This document shows, piece by piece, positions 1 through 13,165 of a stretch of 64,000 nucleotides of DNA (its first letter is position 1; every line of letters starts with the position of its first letter). The notes beneath the pieces are model-generated. The model was not told the DNA's origin, made no database searches, and worked only from the letters and a program-made list of their open reading frames with translations. The translations under genes were made by a program, and so were the position numbers. The DNA comes from Dirofilaria immitis (taxonomy: Eukaryota > Nematoda > Chromadorea > Rhabditida > Onchocercidae): positions 1,701,501 through 1,765,500 of the forward strand of contig JAKNDB010000098.1 of assembly GCA_024305405.1 (NCBI GenBank), read 5' to 3'.

Positions 1-159
1 GATTAAACAAACAAACTAATTCTCGAGCTATAAATAATAGTATTGCGACGAGAAATAGTTTAAAGATTAGTTTGGAGATTTAAAAATGGCTCTCTTTTTT
101 TTCCAAATGAATGCATTTGTTAATTAATAATCTAATAAAGATTGAAATTGAAAAATTAA

Positions 160-706
160 TTTATCATTTAATCAGTGATTTCGCATATATATGTTATGAT
201 AAGGCTAATATGTATTGACCAAATTTTATTGATAACAATTAATGATTAACAAAAATTTTTATTAATATTTAATAATTATTTATCTTTTAATCAATGATTA
301 ATAATAATATATTTGCATATATATGTTATGATAAGATTTTATAGCCTAATATATACTGATCAAATTTCATTGATAACAATTAATGATTAACAAAAATTTT
401 TATTGAAGTTTAACAAATAATAATGAGAAAATAATTCAATTATTTATCTTTCAATCAATGATTAATAATAATCTATTTGCATATATATGTTATGATAAGA
501 TTTTATAGCCTAATATATATTGATCAAATTTTATTGATAACAATTAATGATTAACAAAAATTTTTATTAATATTTAACAAATAGTAATGAAAAAATAATT
601 CAATTATTTATCTTTTAATCAATGATTAATAATAATCTATTTGCATATATATGTTATGATAAGATTTTATAGCCCAATATATATTGGTCAAATTTTATTG
701 ATTAAA
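160..706. repeat. Tandem repeat, ~164-bp unit, about 3.3 copies
   Basis: The landmark GCATATATATGTTATGATAA recurs at about 183, 315, 479 and 643, giving steps of ~132, 164 and 164. The first unit lacks an internal segment of ~30 bp (the stretch with AATGAGAAAATAATTCAA). Each unit also carries GATAACAATTAATGATTAAC. No coding potential is seen. Confidence 0.85.
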
Positions 707-1063
707 AGATAATTTAAAGATATTAAACTATTTAAATACATACAATTGATAAATGATATAAATGATAATTGAAATGAAAAGTTAAAATATCCTTTAAACG
801 ATAATGTATAAACGATGCAAACATTTTAATAATATTTACATATATATTTGATAAGTTTTCAATGTTACATACTTTGATAAATTTAAATTTCGAATTTTAA
901 ATTTAACAAAAAAAACAATTTTACTGTCATTTAGAAAAATAATAATTGACGAAATTTTTTCTTTTTCTTTTCAAATTTTTCATCGCTTTGAAAATTTTAT
1001 TTTATAAAAATAATGAAAATGAAAAGATTGAAAATAAAATATACGATAATATTATTATCATTT

Positions 1064-1945
1064 TTTTCTACTGATATGATGATAATTTGTAAGAAAGATG
1101 AGGAAAGGAAATAATGATAATGAATTCTCTACTGATATGATGATAATTCGTAAGAAAGATGAGGAAAGGAAATAATGGTAATGAATTCTCTACTGATATG
1201 ATGATAATTCGTAAGAAAGATGAGGAAAGGAAATAATGATAATGAATTCTCTACTGATATGATGATAATTCGTAAGAAAGATGAGGAAAGGAAATAATGA
1301 TAATGAATTCTCTACTGATATGATGATAATTCGTAAGAAAGATGAGGAAAGGAAATAATGATAATGAATTCTCTACTGATATGATGATAATTCGTAAGAA
1401 AGATGAGGAAAGGAAATAATGATAATGAATTCTCTACTGATATGATGATAATTCATAAGAAAGATGAGGAAAGAAAATAATGATAATGAATTCTCTACTG
1501 ATATGATGATAATTCGTAAGAAAGATGAGGAAAGGAAATAATGATAATGAATTCTCTACTGATATGATGATAATTCGTAAGAAAGATGAGGAAAGGAAAT
1601 AATGATAATGAATTCCCTACTGATATGATGATAATTCGTAAGAAAGATGAGGAAAGGAAATAATGATAATGAATTCTCTACTGATATGATGATAATTCAT
1701 AAGAAAGATGAGGAAAGAAAATAATGATAATGAATTCTCTACTGATATGATGATAATTCGTAAGAAAGATGAGGAAAGGAAATAATGATAATGAATTCTC
1801 TACTGATATGATGATAATTCGTAAGAAAGATGAGGAAAGGAAATAATGATAATGAATTCCCTACTGATATGATGATAATTCATAAGAAAGATGAGGAAAG
1901 AGAATAATGGATGAGGAAAGAAAATAATGATAATGAATGGATAAA
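1064..1945. repeat. 61-bp minisatellite, about 14 copies, with higher-order structure
   Basis: The phrase CTACTGATATGATGATAATT starts at 1068, 1129 and 1190 and continues every 61 bp to about 1905. Copies are nearly identical. Variants CATAAG plus AAAGAAAATA and GAATTCCC recur four units apart in the second half (copies 7-10 and 11-14), so blocks of four units were duplicated together. The last unit is degenerate. Confidence 0.95.
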
Positions 1946-2884
1946 GATCAGTCCTATTTTTTCTTAAATAAAACTGATCAAGAAGAATAATAAATTGATA
2001 ATTAAAAGAAAGAATGATTGAAAATTTTTGAAAAAAGAATATTTTTATTTATTTAAATTTTAATATTTTTATTAAATTAATTTTTTAATTGAAATAATTA
2101 CAGAAAAATAATATTAAAAAATATTAATACGCAAGAATAATAACGTAAAAAACGTGAAAGACGTGAATAAGAATGTATCAAAAATTTATAATATTACAAA
2201 TATATTGTACAATAATTTTTGCTGAATGTTAATACGTAAGCGATTAAAAAACGTGAAAAACGTGAATAAGAATATGTCAAAAATTTATATTATAATAAAT
2301 AATTCGATAAAAAAATAATAAATATATTTGATTAATTAAATAGTAAAATTTAATTCTATTACGAAAGATCAAACAATAATTGAAATCAAAATTGTTATCA
2401 ATTCATTTCACTCATACATATATTATTCATATTGTTGACCTTTTGCTTTTTTTTCTTTGACCTTGATATGTCAAAATAAATTTTTATTTTAGCATGTTTC
2501 TTTTATCTTTATATGATTTTTTAATTTTAATATTATTTTAAATTAAAATTAACATCTAAAACATTGAAATATATTCAAATAATTAATTTTTGAATTAATC
2601 AATAATTATTTACGTATTATTTAAGTTTCTGCGTAACGTAAATATTCATTACGCACATGGCATTATTCATTACGTACGTGGTATTATTATTCATTACGTA
2701 CATTATTTATCGAACAATAAAATATGTGAAATCAAAGAGTAGCAAAAGGATAAAAATTAATTATTCTTAAAGTTTAATTAATTTTGTTTTTGAATTTTAA
2801 AAATATTTTAGCGAATTACAGCACTTCACATATTATTTATTTCGATTTTATACTATTCCTATTCCAACTCAATGTGATTTAATT
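1946..2884. other. Gene-free AT-rich interval
   Basis: No supported gene. It contains two related ~120-bp segments with AAACGTGAA near 2150 and 2255, a short repeat of CATTACGTAC-like phrases at 2637-2702, and two TTGACCTT half-sites at 2434-2466. Confidence 0.6.
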
Positions 2885-3205
2885 AATTAATTATTATATA
2901 TTATTGATAATGATAAGATTGATGAATGATAACGATGATAGCAAATGATAATAGCAATACTAGTGATAATAATAATAAAAGCAATGGCAATAAGTGTAAT
3001 AAAAAAGAAATGGTAATGTTAATAACAAAAAAATATCATTAATAACTGATGATAATGATAATTATTAGCAAATAATGATAATAACAATGATAATCGAAAG
3101 AATGATTATATTGATAATAACAAACGAATACCAGTAATAACTGATGATAATGATAATTACTAGAAAATAATGATAATAATGATGATAAACGAAAGATGTA
3201 AAAAA
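2885..3205. repeat. Degenerate GATAAT-rich repeat
   Basis: Irregular runs of GATAAT, AATAATGATAAT and ACTGATGATAATGATAATTA. The phrase AATAACTGATGATAATGATAATTA occurs twice about 88 bp apart (near 3041 and 3135), so there is a longer diverged unit as well as the hexamer. Confidence 0.7.
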
Positions 3206-3539
3206 AGAAAAAATCCAATCTTCTAATTTTTTTTTTTAAAAATAATTTTCATATAATAAAACTAACTTTATCATTCAAATTAGCCTGTAATGCTGAATGC
3301 AAAATTTGATAAAATTTTAAATGAAAATAACGATAATAATTATTACAGTAATAATATATTCTAATATTATGTATTGATTATAATGATAATGATAGCTTTT
3401 ATCAATATAAAATGATAAATTTCGTACTTGTAATTTTTTCAATCAATAGCTAATCATATTTTATACATTCATGTAACAATTTCAAAATTTCCTTATAGTA
3501 TATTAAAAAAAAAAAAATTCTACAACGATAACTTTTATA

Positions 3540-3870
3540 TTGCTAATTATAATGCAGATTATTACTATAATAACAATGGTGATAAGAACAATGATAGTTG
3601 ATAATAAGAATGATAATGATAATAATGACGATAAAAATGATAGGGATGATAACAATAGTAATGATAAATAATGACAATAGTGACATTAATAATATTAATA
3701 GCAGTAACAATGATAATAATAATAGTAATAGCAATAATAATGAGAGTGATGATAATAATGGTGATAATAACACCAATATCAATAATGATAATGATAATGA
3801 TAAAAACACTAGTAATCGTAATAAAAACGACAACAATGATTTATAAATGATAATGATAATAATAATAATT
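3540..3870. repeat. (AAT/GAT)n simple-sequence tract
   Basis: Nearly pure ATAATGATAATAAT-type sequence. Open frames on both strands (poly-Asn/Asp one way, poly-Leu/Ser the other) are products of the trinucleotide periodicity and are not genes. Confidence 0.85.
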
Positions 3871-4055
3871 AAATGTTTAATTTACAATTAAAATATTAAA
3901 AATCAAATTTATCGATTTATCAAATCGAATTTATCGATTATTACTATTCACATTTTCAACAATTATTTTAATCCATTTTTTGTTTCGTAAAGGAATAGGA
4001 GGAGTGAAAGAATAAAAAAGAAAAATTTAAATTTTACTAAATTTAAATGGAAAGA

Positions 4056-4115
4056 AAAAAGCAGAAGAGAAGAGAAGAGAAGAAAAGAGAAGAAAAGAGA
4101 AGAAAGAAAAAGATG
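4056..4115. repeat. (AGAAGAGAAG)n purine tract
   Basis: Uninterrupted A/G strand composed of AGAAGAGAAG and AAAAGAGAAG phrases, a simple purine-strand microsatellite. Confidence 0.8.
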
Positions 4116-4247
4116 TAACCTTGAAGAAATCAAAAAGAAGAACATCACATCACATTCATTATCATCAAATAGATAACATAAATAAACGATAATGTTTTAT
4201 CTTACAATATACTTATGTTACGATAACATCAAATCGTTCAAATATAT

Positions 4248-4420
4248 TTATTAGTACAACAAAGATATTTTTAGGGAATAATTGGAATTTAAATTTTATA
4301 CTGATGAATCGAATATATGTAATACTATTAAATCGTCCATGTAAATTATTGTACAACAAAGATATTTTTAGGGAATAATTGGAATTTAAATTTTATATTA
4401 ATGATTTGAATATATGCATC
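4248..4420. repeat. Two-copy direct repeat, ~97 bp apart
   Basis: ACAACAAAGATATTTTTAGG followed by GAATAATTGGAATTTAAATT occurs at ~4256 and again at ~4352 with little divergence. The segments between are related less clearly. Confidence 0.7.
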
Positions 4421-4617
4421 GATACACATCTGTATGTATATATATATGTAATAAAGATCGGAAATAATTTGGGACAGGCATTAAGTTGATATATTAGCGG
4501 TCAGGCAAGTAGGACGAAATGAAAATCCCAAATGATATAAGATGCTATTTAATCAACATGTTTGTTTTGATATAAATATCCACTCTAAATTTAAAAGCTA
4601 TTACCGCTTTTACTACC

Positions 4618-4648
4618 ACTAGTACTTAATACTACTACTATTATTATG

Positions 4649-4685
<37 letters not shown>

Positions 4686-4702
4686 GTAGTAGTAGTACTT
4701 CT
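4618..4702. repeat. (ATT)n microsatellite flanked by (ACT/AGT)n
   Basis: A run of ATT triplets at 4645-4685, bounded on the left by ACTACTACT and on the right by AGTAGTAGTAGT. The flanks are reverse complements, so the tract can fold on itself. Confidence 0.85.
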
Positions 4703-4844
4703 ATTAAACAACCTTAAAATGATAAGTTTATTTTAAAAAAAATTTTAATCAATTGAATTATCAAAAAATATGTTGCTATTTGCTGATTAATTGAATAAAC
4801 AATCGATTTTTTGATTTGAAAATAAATCATTTGAAATTTTTTTA

Positions 4845-5535
4845 TAAAATGAATTGATAAGAATATTTCCGGATTTTATAAATGAATTGATAAGAATATT
4901 TTTTGAATTTTATAAATGAATTGATAAGAATATTTTTTGAATTTTATAAGTGAATTGATAAGAATATTTTCGTATTTTATAAATGAATTGATAAGAATAT
5001 TTTCGTATTTTATAAATGAATTGATAAGAATATTTTCGGATTTTATAAATGAATTGATAAGAATATTTTTTGAATTTTATAAATGAATTGATAAGAATAT
5101 TTTTGAATTTTATAAGTGAATTGATAAGAATATTTTCGTATTTTATAAATGAATTGATAAGAATATTTTCGTATTTTATAAATGAATTGATAAGAATATT
5201 TTCGGATTTTATAAATGAATTGATAAGAATATTTTTTGAATTTTATAAATGAATTGATAAGAATATTTTTGAATTTTATAAGTGAATTGATAAGAATATT
5301 TTCGTATTTTATAAATGAATTGATAAGAATATTTTCGGATTTTATAAATGAATTGATAAGAATATTTTCGGATTTTATAAATGAATTGATAAGAATATTT
5401 TCGGATTTTATAAATGAATTGATAAGAATATTTTCGGATTTTATAAATGAATTGATAAGAATATTTTCGGATTTTATAAATGAATTGATAAGAATATTTT
5501 TTCAATTTTATAAATGAATTGATAAGAATATCTTT
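4845..5535. repeat. 33/34-bp minisatellite, ~20 copies, five-unit higher-order repeat
   Basis: The core ATAAATGAATTGATAAGAAT repeats every 33-34 bp. The linkers cycle in order CGGA, TTGAA, TTGAA followed by AAGTGAAT, CGTA, CGTA, making a ~167-bp super-unit that repeats about twice before a run of CGGA units. Because 33 is a multiple of 3, the array reads open on both strands (11-residue periodic peptides). These are not supported as proteins. Confidence 0.95.
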
Positions 5536-6028
5536 TTTTTGAAAGGAAGAAAATATTATTTTGTAATAGTTGAAGCATAGATTTCTATGCACAAAAAAGA
5601 GAAAGAAAAACTCTTCCGTTCTTTTTTTTAACGAAAAATGTGAATTTGATCGAATAAACTGGAGGAATGAAGATATTTTGCGGCCCGACAAAAAAAGGGA
5701 TTTAAATGAGGAGGCCATCAATTGGTTGCTTCTTTTTTTTCTTTTTTTGTTCTTCTATCCTCATCTCTTTCCCCGTTCCCCGCGTTCTCTTTGTAGCGAT
5801 TTTTTTTTCCTTGTAAATCAAAATTTTCCGACCAGATGTATATATGAAGAAATAGAGGGAAAGGAGGAGAGAGAGAGAGAGGGAAAGAAAGGGAGAGAGA
5901 GAGGGATGATAATATATTGCTAGAAAGGATAAAATAAGCAAATAAACCCAAGAGGAATTATTTTAAATTGAAATCTCTTCAAGTTTGTTTAATCTTATTC
6001 GCATCGATGAACATATTGTAAGTATAGG

Positions 6029-6062
<34 letters not shown>

Positions 6063-6295
6063 GATGGATGGAGACAGACAGAGGACAGACAAACACACCC
6101 ATCTAGTAGTTATGTCAATTTAATAGTCGAGAAAGTTATGAATTGATGAAATAAGTAAATCGCTATAATTTATTTTATGATTTCTATCTTTCAATATTCT
6201 CATAGGCTACTACTAACAGCTACTCAGGTTGCAAAAGGTTCAATACTACAAATAGACAATCTATTTAATACTTTTACAACTTCTAGCTTTCTCGA
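5536..6295. other. Gene-free interval with (GA)n tracts
   Basis: Purine microsatellites at about 5852-5908 and 6016-6085 (GAGAGAGAGA, then GGATGGATGG and GACAGACAGA). Overlapping open frames near 5570-5950 run through homopolymers and (GA)n; no homology is recognised. Confidence 0.6.
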
Positions 6296-6935
6296 GAATT
6301 TACACAATCTGAAATCTTATCAGCAAATATTTTGCAATGAATAATGAAATTTAAATCATATCAATAAATATTTTATAGATGAGAATGAAATTTAAAATTA
6401 TCAACAACTATTTTATATATGATAACGAAATTAAAAATCTTCTCAACAAGAGTATTTTGCATGTGATAGTGAAATTTAAATCTTCTCAACAAGAGTATTT
6501 TGCATGTGATAGTGAAATTTAAATCTTCTCAACAAGAGTATTTTGCATGTGATAGTGAAATTTAAATCTTCTCAACAAGAGTATTTTGCATGTGATAGTG
6601 AAATTTAAATCTTATCAACAAGTATTTTACATGTGATAGCGAAATTTAGGTCCTCTCAACAAGTATTCTATATATGATAACGAAATTAAAAATCTTCTCA
6701 ACAAGAGTATTTTGCATATCGTATTGAAATTTAAGTCTTATCAACAAGTATTTTGCATGTCATTTATTAACAAGTATTTTACATATGATAATGGAAAATT
6801 TAAATCTCATTAAAAAGTATAATTTTACATGTGATAACGAAGTTAAAGCTTATCAGCAAGTACTCTGCGTAGGATAATGAAATTTGAATCATATCAACAG
6901 CTATCTTATATATGATAATTAAATTTAAATTATTG
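6296..6935. repeat. 43-bp minisatellite, about 14 copies
   Basis: TCTTCTCAACAAGAGTATTT starts at 6438 and recurs at 6481 with a 43-bp step through four near-perfect copies to ~6620. Flanking copies are diverged (CAACAAGTATTTTACATGTG and similar), showing an old array with a recently homogenised centre. Confidence 0.9.
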
Positions 6936-8517
6936 ATTCGTTAATAAATTATATATTAATTAACTCAAATAAGCAGCAGATAGATATATCAATGAATATA
7001 AAATATGCAATGAAGAATTTCTATAATAAATTTTATGAAAAAAAATTAGTAATTGGGAAAAATAAAAATTGAAGGTCAAAAAGGTCAAAAATTTGTAAAC
7101 TTAAATTTGAATAGTATTTATGGACAAAAAAGAAAGATGAAAAATTTGATGAATGCTTAAAGAATAATATTTAAAAAATAAATAATACTTAATCTTTGAC
7201 ACTTTACTTAAATACTTAATTTTAATAACTTTACTTAAAATATTTAAATTCCTAACTTGGAGAATGATTGTATTTGGAAAGAAATTAAAACTATTTTTAA
7301 TAATTTGAAAAAAAATTAAAATTAAATTCAAAATACGAATTGTAATTATTTATGAACAATTAATTATAATCGATTAAGTGATTTTAATATTTAATATTTC
7401 TTCCCGACTTAACAAAATATGTATATTCAGAAAAATTATCCTAAACATATTTTGATATTTATAAATTTTAGGATTATTATTTTTTTAGATTGAATAATTC
7501 AAATTTTTCAACATCAATTAACCTGGTTTAATTGATCGGGAGTTGATCTAATTTTTTGTGGCATAAATTAATAGATTAAAATCAGATCATTATAGATAAA
7601 TTAAATTTTAATCACTATCTCACCACATATACTAATCAATTATAATATTATCACTAATCGTCAGTGAAATATGTGATAATTTGATAATGCGATAATTTGT
7701 GATTTAAAAAATATTTGATTTTTTTCTTTTTAAAATCACTTTTAAAATTTTTAAATATTTGTTTACAATTATTCCCATTCATTCATTTTATTCAGCAATA
7801 ATAATATCAATCAAATTGTTTACTTCTGGAACAATAAATAATTCAACCTGCTCAATCAATAATTATTATTAATTTATAGGAAACGATTAAAATATATAAT
7901 CCAAATATGATATAAACTATTTTCGGTTAATAATTTTTATATAAATAAAACTAAAAATTATATATAATTAAATTTACACTTATCAACGAATTAATTAATT
8001 TCAAATTCATTCGTTAAAAAATTTTTATATTAATTAATTTGTATTATTGCAAAGAGAATAATTTCATTTCCAATTTTCAATACAATTTCATTTGTTTTTT
8101 TTGTAATCGAAATTAATAAATTATTATTAAATTATTTGTTGAAAATAAAAAATATTTGCTTATTTCTTTTTTATCTTCCAAAATGATATTATTTATCGAT
8201 TTCGAATAGTTTGTTATTTATGCACGCTATGCATGACATGCATAACATGCATAAATATGCAAACGATATGTAAATTTAGATTTAGAAGGTTGAAATTTTG
8301 TTAAATCTTTATCAATTTTAGGTGATATATATATATACATGTATGTGCAGACATTTTAGAACAAGTAACAAAATAATGATATTATCACTATTTTAAATAT
8401 AATTTCAATATGATTATATGGTCTTCTAATATCATGATTATTATCATTATCATTATACAGTATGATAATGATTATATAATTTTTTCTTATCAACAAATGC
8501 TATATTGCATAACCATT
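6936..8517. other. Gene-free AT-rich interval
   Basis: No gene recognised. At 8220-8262 there is a cluster of ATGCAT-type words (GCATGACATGCATAACATGC), and a short (TA)n lies near 8324. Confidence 0.55.
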
Positions 8518-8520
8518 GTG

Positions 8521-8616
<96 letters not shown>

Positions 8617-8642
8617 TATTACCATCATCATTATCGTTATTA
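8518..8642. repeat. (CAT)n microsatellite, about 32 uninterrupted triplets
   Basis: Pure CAT triplets from 8521 to about 8616, then decaying into CATTATTACCATCATCATTA. It reads as poly-His, poly-Ser or poly-Asp depending on frame and strand. It sits in non-coding DNA. Confidence 0.95.
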
Positions 8643-8971
8643 AATATTATCATCATTCTTATTGATCATTTTAATCGTTATTATCATTGTTATTAGTTAA
8701 GCGAAAAATTTTCAAATTAATTCCCCAAGAGAATATCGTTTATAAATTTGAAACGAATTCATGCCAAATCTATGAAAATTATCTCAAAATTTTTATCAAA
8801 AAAAAAAAACGATTCTTTAAAATTTTTCTAAAAATATTTTATCAAATCGATAAGAAAAAAACGAAAATTACGAAATAAATTTATTTGTAATTTTACAAAA
8901 ATGTATTTAATTTCTTATAAAATAATTTATTCTATCAAATTGTTTTTTAATTTTTAATAGAAAAACGAAAA

Positions 8972-9356
8972 AAATAAATGAGCGAAAAAATCGATAAATT
9001 GAGGGAAAAAATCAATAAATTGAAGAGAAAAAATCGATAAATTGAGGAAAAATCGATAAATTGAAGAGAAAAAATCGATGAATTGAGGGAGAAAATCGAT
9101 AAATTGGAGGAAAAAATCGATAAATTGAGGAAAAAATCGATAAATTGAGGAAAAAAATCGATGAATTGAGGGAGAAAATCGATAAATTGAAGAGAAAAAT
9201 CGATGAATTGAGAGAGAAAATCGATAAATTGAAGGGAAAAAATCGATAAATTGAGGGAAAAATCGATGGATTGAAGGGAAAAAATCGATAAATTGAGGAA
9301 AAAATCGATAAATTGAGGAAAAAAATCAATAAATTGAGGAGAAAAAATCGAGAGAA
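8972..9356. repeat. ~20-bp minisatellite, about 19 copies
   Basis: Units of the form AAAAATCGATAAATTGAGG, with variants GAAGAG and GATGAATTGAGGGAG. Length wobble of 19-22 bp between units. The minus-strand open frame through it is periodic and is not a gene. Confidence 0.9.
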
Positions 9357-9744
9357 ATCAATAAAACAAATATAAACATAAAAATTGGTTGATGTTTGAA
9401 CTTATAAAATGAAATTTCTTCCCTTTTTTTCGTATCTTATCTCGACTTCTCTCGTCCTGTCTCGTCGTCCTGTTTCATTCCGTCGAGAATTTTGAAATTA
9501 GACATGAAAAAGAAAAGCGTATAGATGGAAGAAATTTGGAATGGATAAAAAGTTAAAAATGTCGAAGCAAAATGTATGCTTTTCTATTTAATTTGTAAAA
9601 TAATTTAGTTCTATTGAAAAAAAATGGAAAAAATTGAAAAATTTCTTTTTTGCTATTACTGAAATATATTTATAAACGAATATGTATGTTTTCAATAACA
9701 CCAAAAAAAAACAAATCTTTTCAAAATTTATTTTTAAGAATTTT

Positions 9745-10005
9745 TTTATTTATATATTTATTTCTTCAATTCTCTTCAATTTGAATGGTATTTTTATTTG
9801 TTCTTATCATCAGTTATCATGATTAATAATCAATATCTATTTATTTATTTAATTCTCTTCAATTTAAATAATATTTTTATTTGTTCTTATCATCAGTTAT
9901 CATGATTATTAGTCAATATTTATCAATTTTTTCAATTCTCTTCAATTTAAATAATATTTTTATTTGTTCTTATCATCAATTATCACGATTAATAATCAAT
10001 AATTT
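9745..10005. repeat. ~88-bp tandem repeat, 3 copies
   Basis: Each copy runs from CAATTCTCTTCAATTT through TATTTTTATTTGTTCTTATC to ATCATGATTAATAATCAATA. Three successive copies begin near 9765, 9850 and 9935 with 5-10% differences. Confidence 0.85.
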
Positions 10006-12829
10006 CGAAAGAAAAAAATAAACTAATAATTTGAAATAAATTTGAATTTGAAATCAAAATAAAAAATGTTATTTTTTTTTATTATTAATATATTAGAAGG
10101 ATAAAAAAAAAAGAAATTATCAGAAATCGTTTATCATATAAATCAAAAAATAAATATATTAATTATTATTTGTCACAAACTTATTTTTGATAAATTTAAT
10201 ATTAATTTTTATTTTTATTTTTCTTTAATTCTCATAAGTACATTAAGTCTTTTTTTTTATTTTGCAAATTGTTAATTCGAATAATCAATTTTTTCTATAT
10301 TTAAATTTTTAATATAAATAATTAATTATTTATATTAATTTCTTTCGATTCTAATAAATTTTTGATTTTAATATAAATTTATTAAATTCATTTTAATAAA
10401 TAACTTATATAATAGCATAATTTAATAGCATATATGTCGATTGTTTATATTTTTTTGATTTATTTTAGTATTTTAAATTTTATATTATTTCCATTTTTTA
10501 TTCGTTTAATTTATGTTAGTATTTTAGATTTTATATTATTTCATTTTTTATTAGGCATCTTTTCAATTCTTGGAAGGCATTTATAATATATATATATATA
10601 TATATATTGTTAAAATTATTTTATACATCAAATATCTATAAAAATCTTTTCTCTTTCTCTCTCTCTATCTCATTTTTTTCTCTTTTTAGTTATTTGATTG
10701 TCGAGAATGACAATTAAATGTCATGAAATTTGCTATCTAATAGTTTGAAATGTCATCAAATAAAATGTTAGAATTAATGAAATCAAAAAAAATGGATGAA
10801 AAATTGAGATCAATAAAATTTGATAATTTAAAATTAAACGAACAATTGATTATTTCTCATATTTATATTTTCAAAAATTTTTTTTAGAAAAAAATGCAGA
10901 AAAAATACGTAATAAAAAAATTAATAATGATGAAAATTTATAGTGATTATTATCATTTAATTGCGATAATTATCAGTATCTTATATTTGAAAAAATAAAG
11001 TAAAATAAATGTATGCAATTTTATTAATTATTATCTTGAAATATTTAAAAATTTCGGAGACCTTTTTTTTAAATTTAAAAATGTTAAATCAAAATATTCG
11101 GAAATATAATTATTTCGAAAATTAAAATAAAATTATCAATCGAAAAAAAAGTTATCATGACAAACATTTCTAATCATTATTATCATTTAATTGTGATAAT
11201 TTTCAATATTTTAACCAGTTTAAATGTAAATAAATATTTATGCAAATTTATTATTAGAAATTTTTCTTCCAAAATAAATGTTAAGAAGAAAGAAAAAACT
11301 GATAATTGTATATATATATATAAGAATTAATCAAAATTAATGATATCAAATTTTCCTTTTTTATGATAAAAATAAGAGAGATAAAACCATTAAATATATC
11401 AAAATTAAATTTTTACTTTTTTCCCTCAAAAATCAATTTCTTCTTTCCTTTTTTTTCTCGATATTTGCGAGAATGCAAAAAAAGTTAGCAAATTCAAACG
11501 AAAAAATTGAAATTATTCAAAATTTAGTAAATTGAATTTTTCACTTTGAATTTGCAAAAATTTTGTTAAATTAATAATTGCAATAGAATAATTATAATAA
11601 TTTGAAAAGAAAAAATGATAAATCAATTTCAAAATTTTTATCAACTAAAAATTTTCTGATAAAAAAAGGCGTCAACAGATTTGATAAAAAAAAGAACCTA
11701 TAATTTATATGTTTAACAAAACTGAAATTATATCAATGCTATCATTACTAAATGTTATCAATATTGTTATCATAACTAATATAAATGAATATGCATATAA
11801 CTGATTAATTTGCATAAAATTTTTTTGCTAGTTAGTATTATCACTGCTAAATATTATCCATATTGTTATCATTTTTAATATTGTTGATTATGCATACAAT
11901 TGATTAATTTTATAGAAAACTTTTTATTCAAAAAAATTATTTTTGTAATCATAATGACAAAATTATTTGTGAATTTTATCGATAACAGTGATAATTGATA
12001 ATTATATTATCATAAAATTCATTTTTAACAAAATTTCATTTATGTGCCATTTTAAAATCAATTGATTTATGATATGTAAAAGTTAGTAAAAACTAAAGAA
12101 GTGATAAAAAAAATATCAATTTCAGACAAAAAGAAAACCGATAGGACGAAAAAATGATAATAATTAGTTTCCATTCTGCAATTTATCAAAAGCGAAGAGG
12201 AAAGAAAAATATTTTGTTAATTGATAATGATAATTAACTGATAAAAAATTTTTAACCAAAGGTAAATCAAAACAGTAAAAGAGTAGTATTTATTAATTTA
12301 AATTTCGATAAATGGATAAAATGAGATGATAAGAAATTTTGTGATAGTAACAATATGCACGAAGATAAATGACGAAAAAAAGCGTTTAAAGAAGAATTTA
12401 ATATTGGAAATGAAATTCGATTCCTTCTTCATATTACTATTATTATTTATATTATTAGTGATAATAATGTGAATTGTAAAACTATTACTAATTTTAATTC
12501 ATTATAATCAATTATTAATTACTATTTAAATTAGCATTAATTATTTATAATTTTAAATTATTGATTGATAAATAGCAATATTTGTTATAATTAATAAGCT
12601 AATAAGTAATTAAATAATATTTAATTTAATAATTATTTGAGTTATTGCTATTATATATAAATATTTTTTAAAACTTATTTGACTTATGACCTTATATGAA
12701 TATTGAATAATCTTTTAATCTTATAAATTTATATATCATACATTATCATACGATAGAATTTAAGCTAACAATTTTAAACTTTGCTCTTTTAATAAATATT
12801 AAACATAGTATTATTTATAATAAAAAAAC
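10006..12829. other. Gene-free AT-rich interval with diverged duplications
   Basis: No gene recognised. Contains (TA)n at about 10586-10609; two related segments with ATTATTATCATTTAATTG near 10948 and 11178; and a two-copy ~105-bp tandem at about 11735-11930 (TATCATTACTAAATGTTATC versus TATCACTGCTAAATATTATC). Confidence 0.55.
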
Positions 12830-13165
12830 TGGAGGAAACGATAAATTTTAATATTTAAATATGCCTAGAATTAAAGAAACGAAGAATCTAAATATTTAAA
12901 TACGCCTGATATGACGGAAGCAAAGAATCTGAATACTTAAATATCTCTGACACATGGTGCTTAAATATGTCTGATATTGAAGGAACGAGGAATCTGGATA
13001 CTTAGATATGTCCGATATAGCAAAAACGAAGAATCTGAATACTTAAATATTCCTAACATTGGAGAAATGAAGAATCTGAATATATAAAAACGAAGAAAAC
13101 TGAATATTTAAATATACATAATATAAGAGAAATACGACCTTTGAATACTTAAATATGATTAATGT
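12830..13165. repeat. Degenerate ~55-bp tandem repeat
   Basis: Phrases AAGAATCTGAATACTTAAAT followed by ATGYCTGAYAT recur about six times with large indels, marking an old minisatellite. Just downstream (13395-13440) is a small GC-richer patch with CCGACGACGACAG, which I cannot explain. Confidence 0.7.

Noticed and set aside
3543..3846. Poly-Asn/Asp and poly-Leu/Ser open frames
   Set aside because: Simple-sequence artefacts of (AAT/GAT)n; no splice context and no homology.
1064..5535. Regular repeats resembling CRISPR spacing
   Set aside because: Units are contiguous with no unique spacers and the DNA is eukaryotic; these are minisatellites.
5070..5721. Overlapping open frames on both strands with 11-residue periodic peptides
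   Set aside because: They follow the 33-bp repeat exactly and are open on both strands at once, which is expected when the unit length is a multiple of three and lacks stops.
8410..8696. Poly-His, poly-Ser and poly-Asp open frames
   Set aside because: All are the same (CAT)n microsatellite read in different frames.
9012..9329. Open frame rich in FSIYRF-like repeats, minus strand
   Set aside because: Product of the ~20-bp minisatellite; unit length wobble would scramble any real protein.
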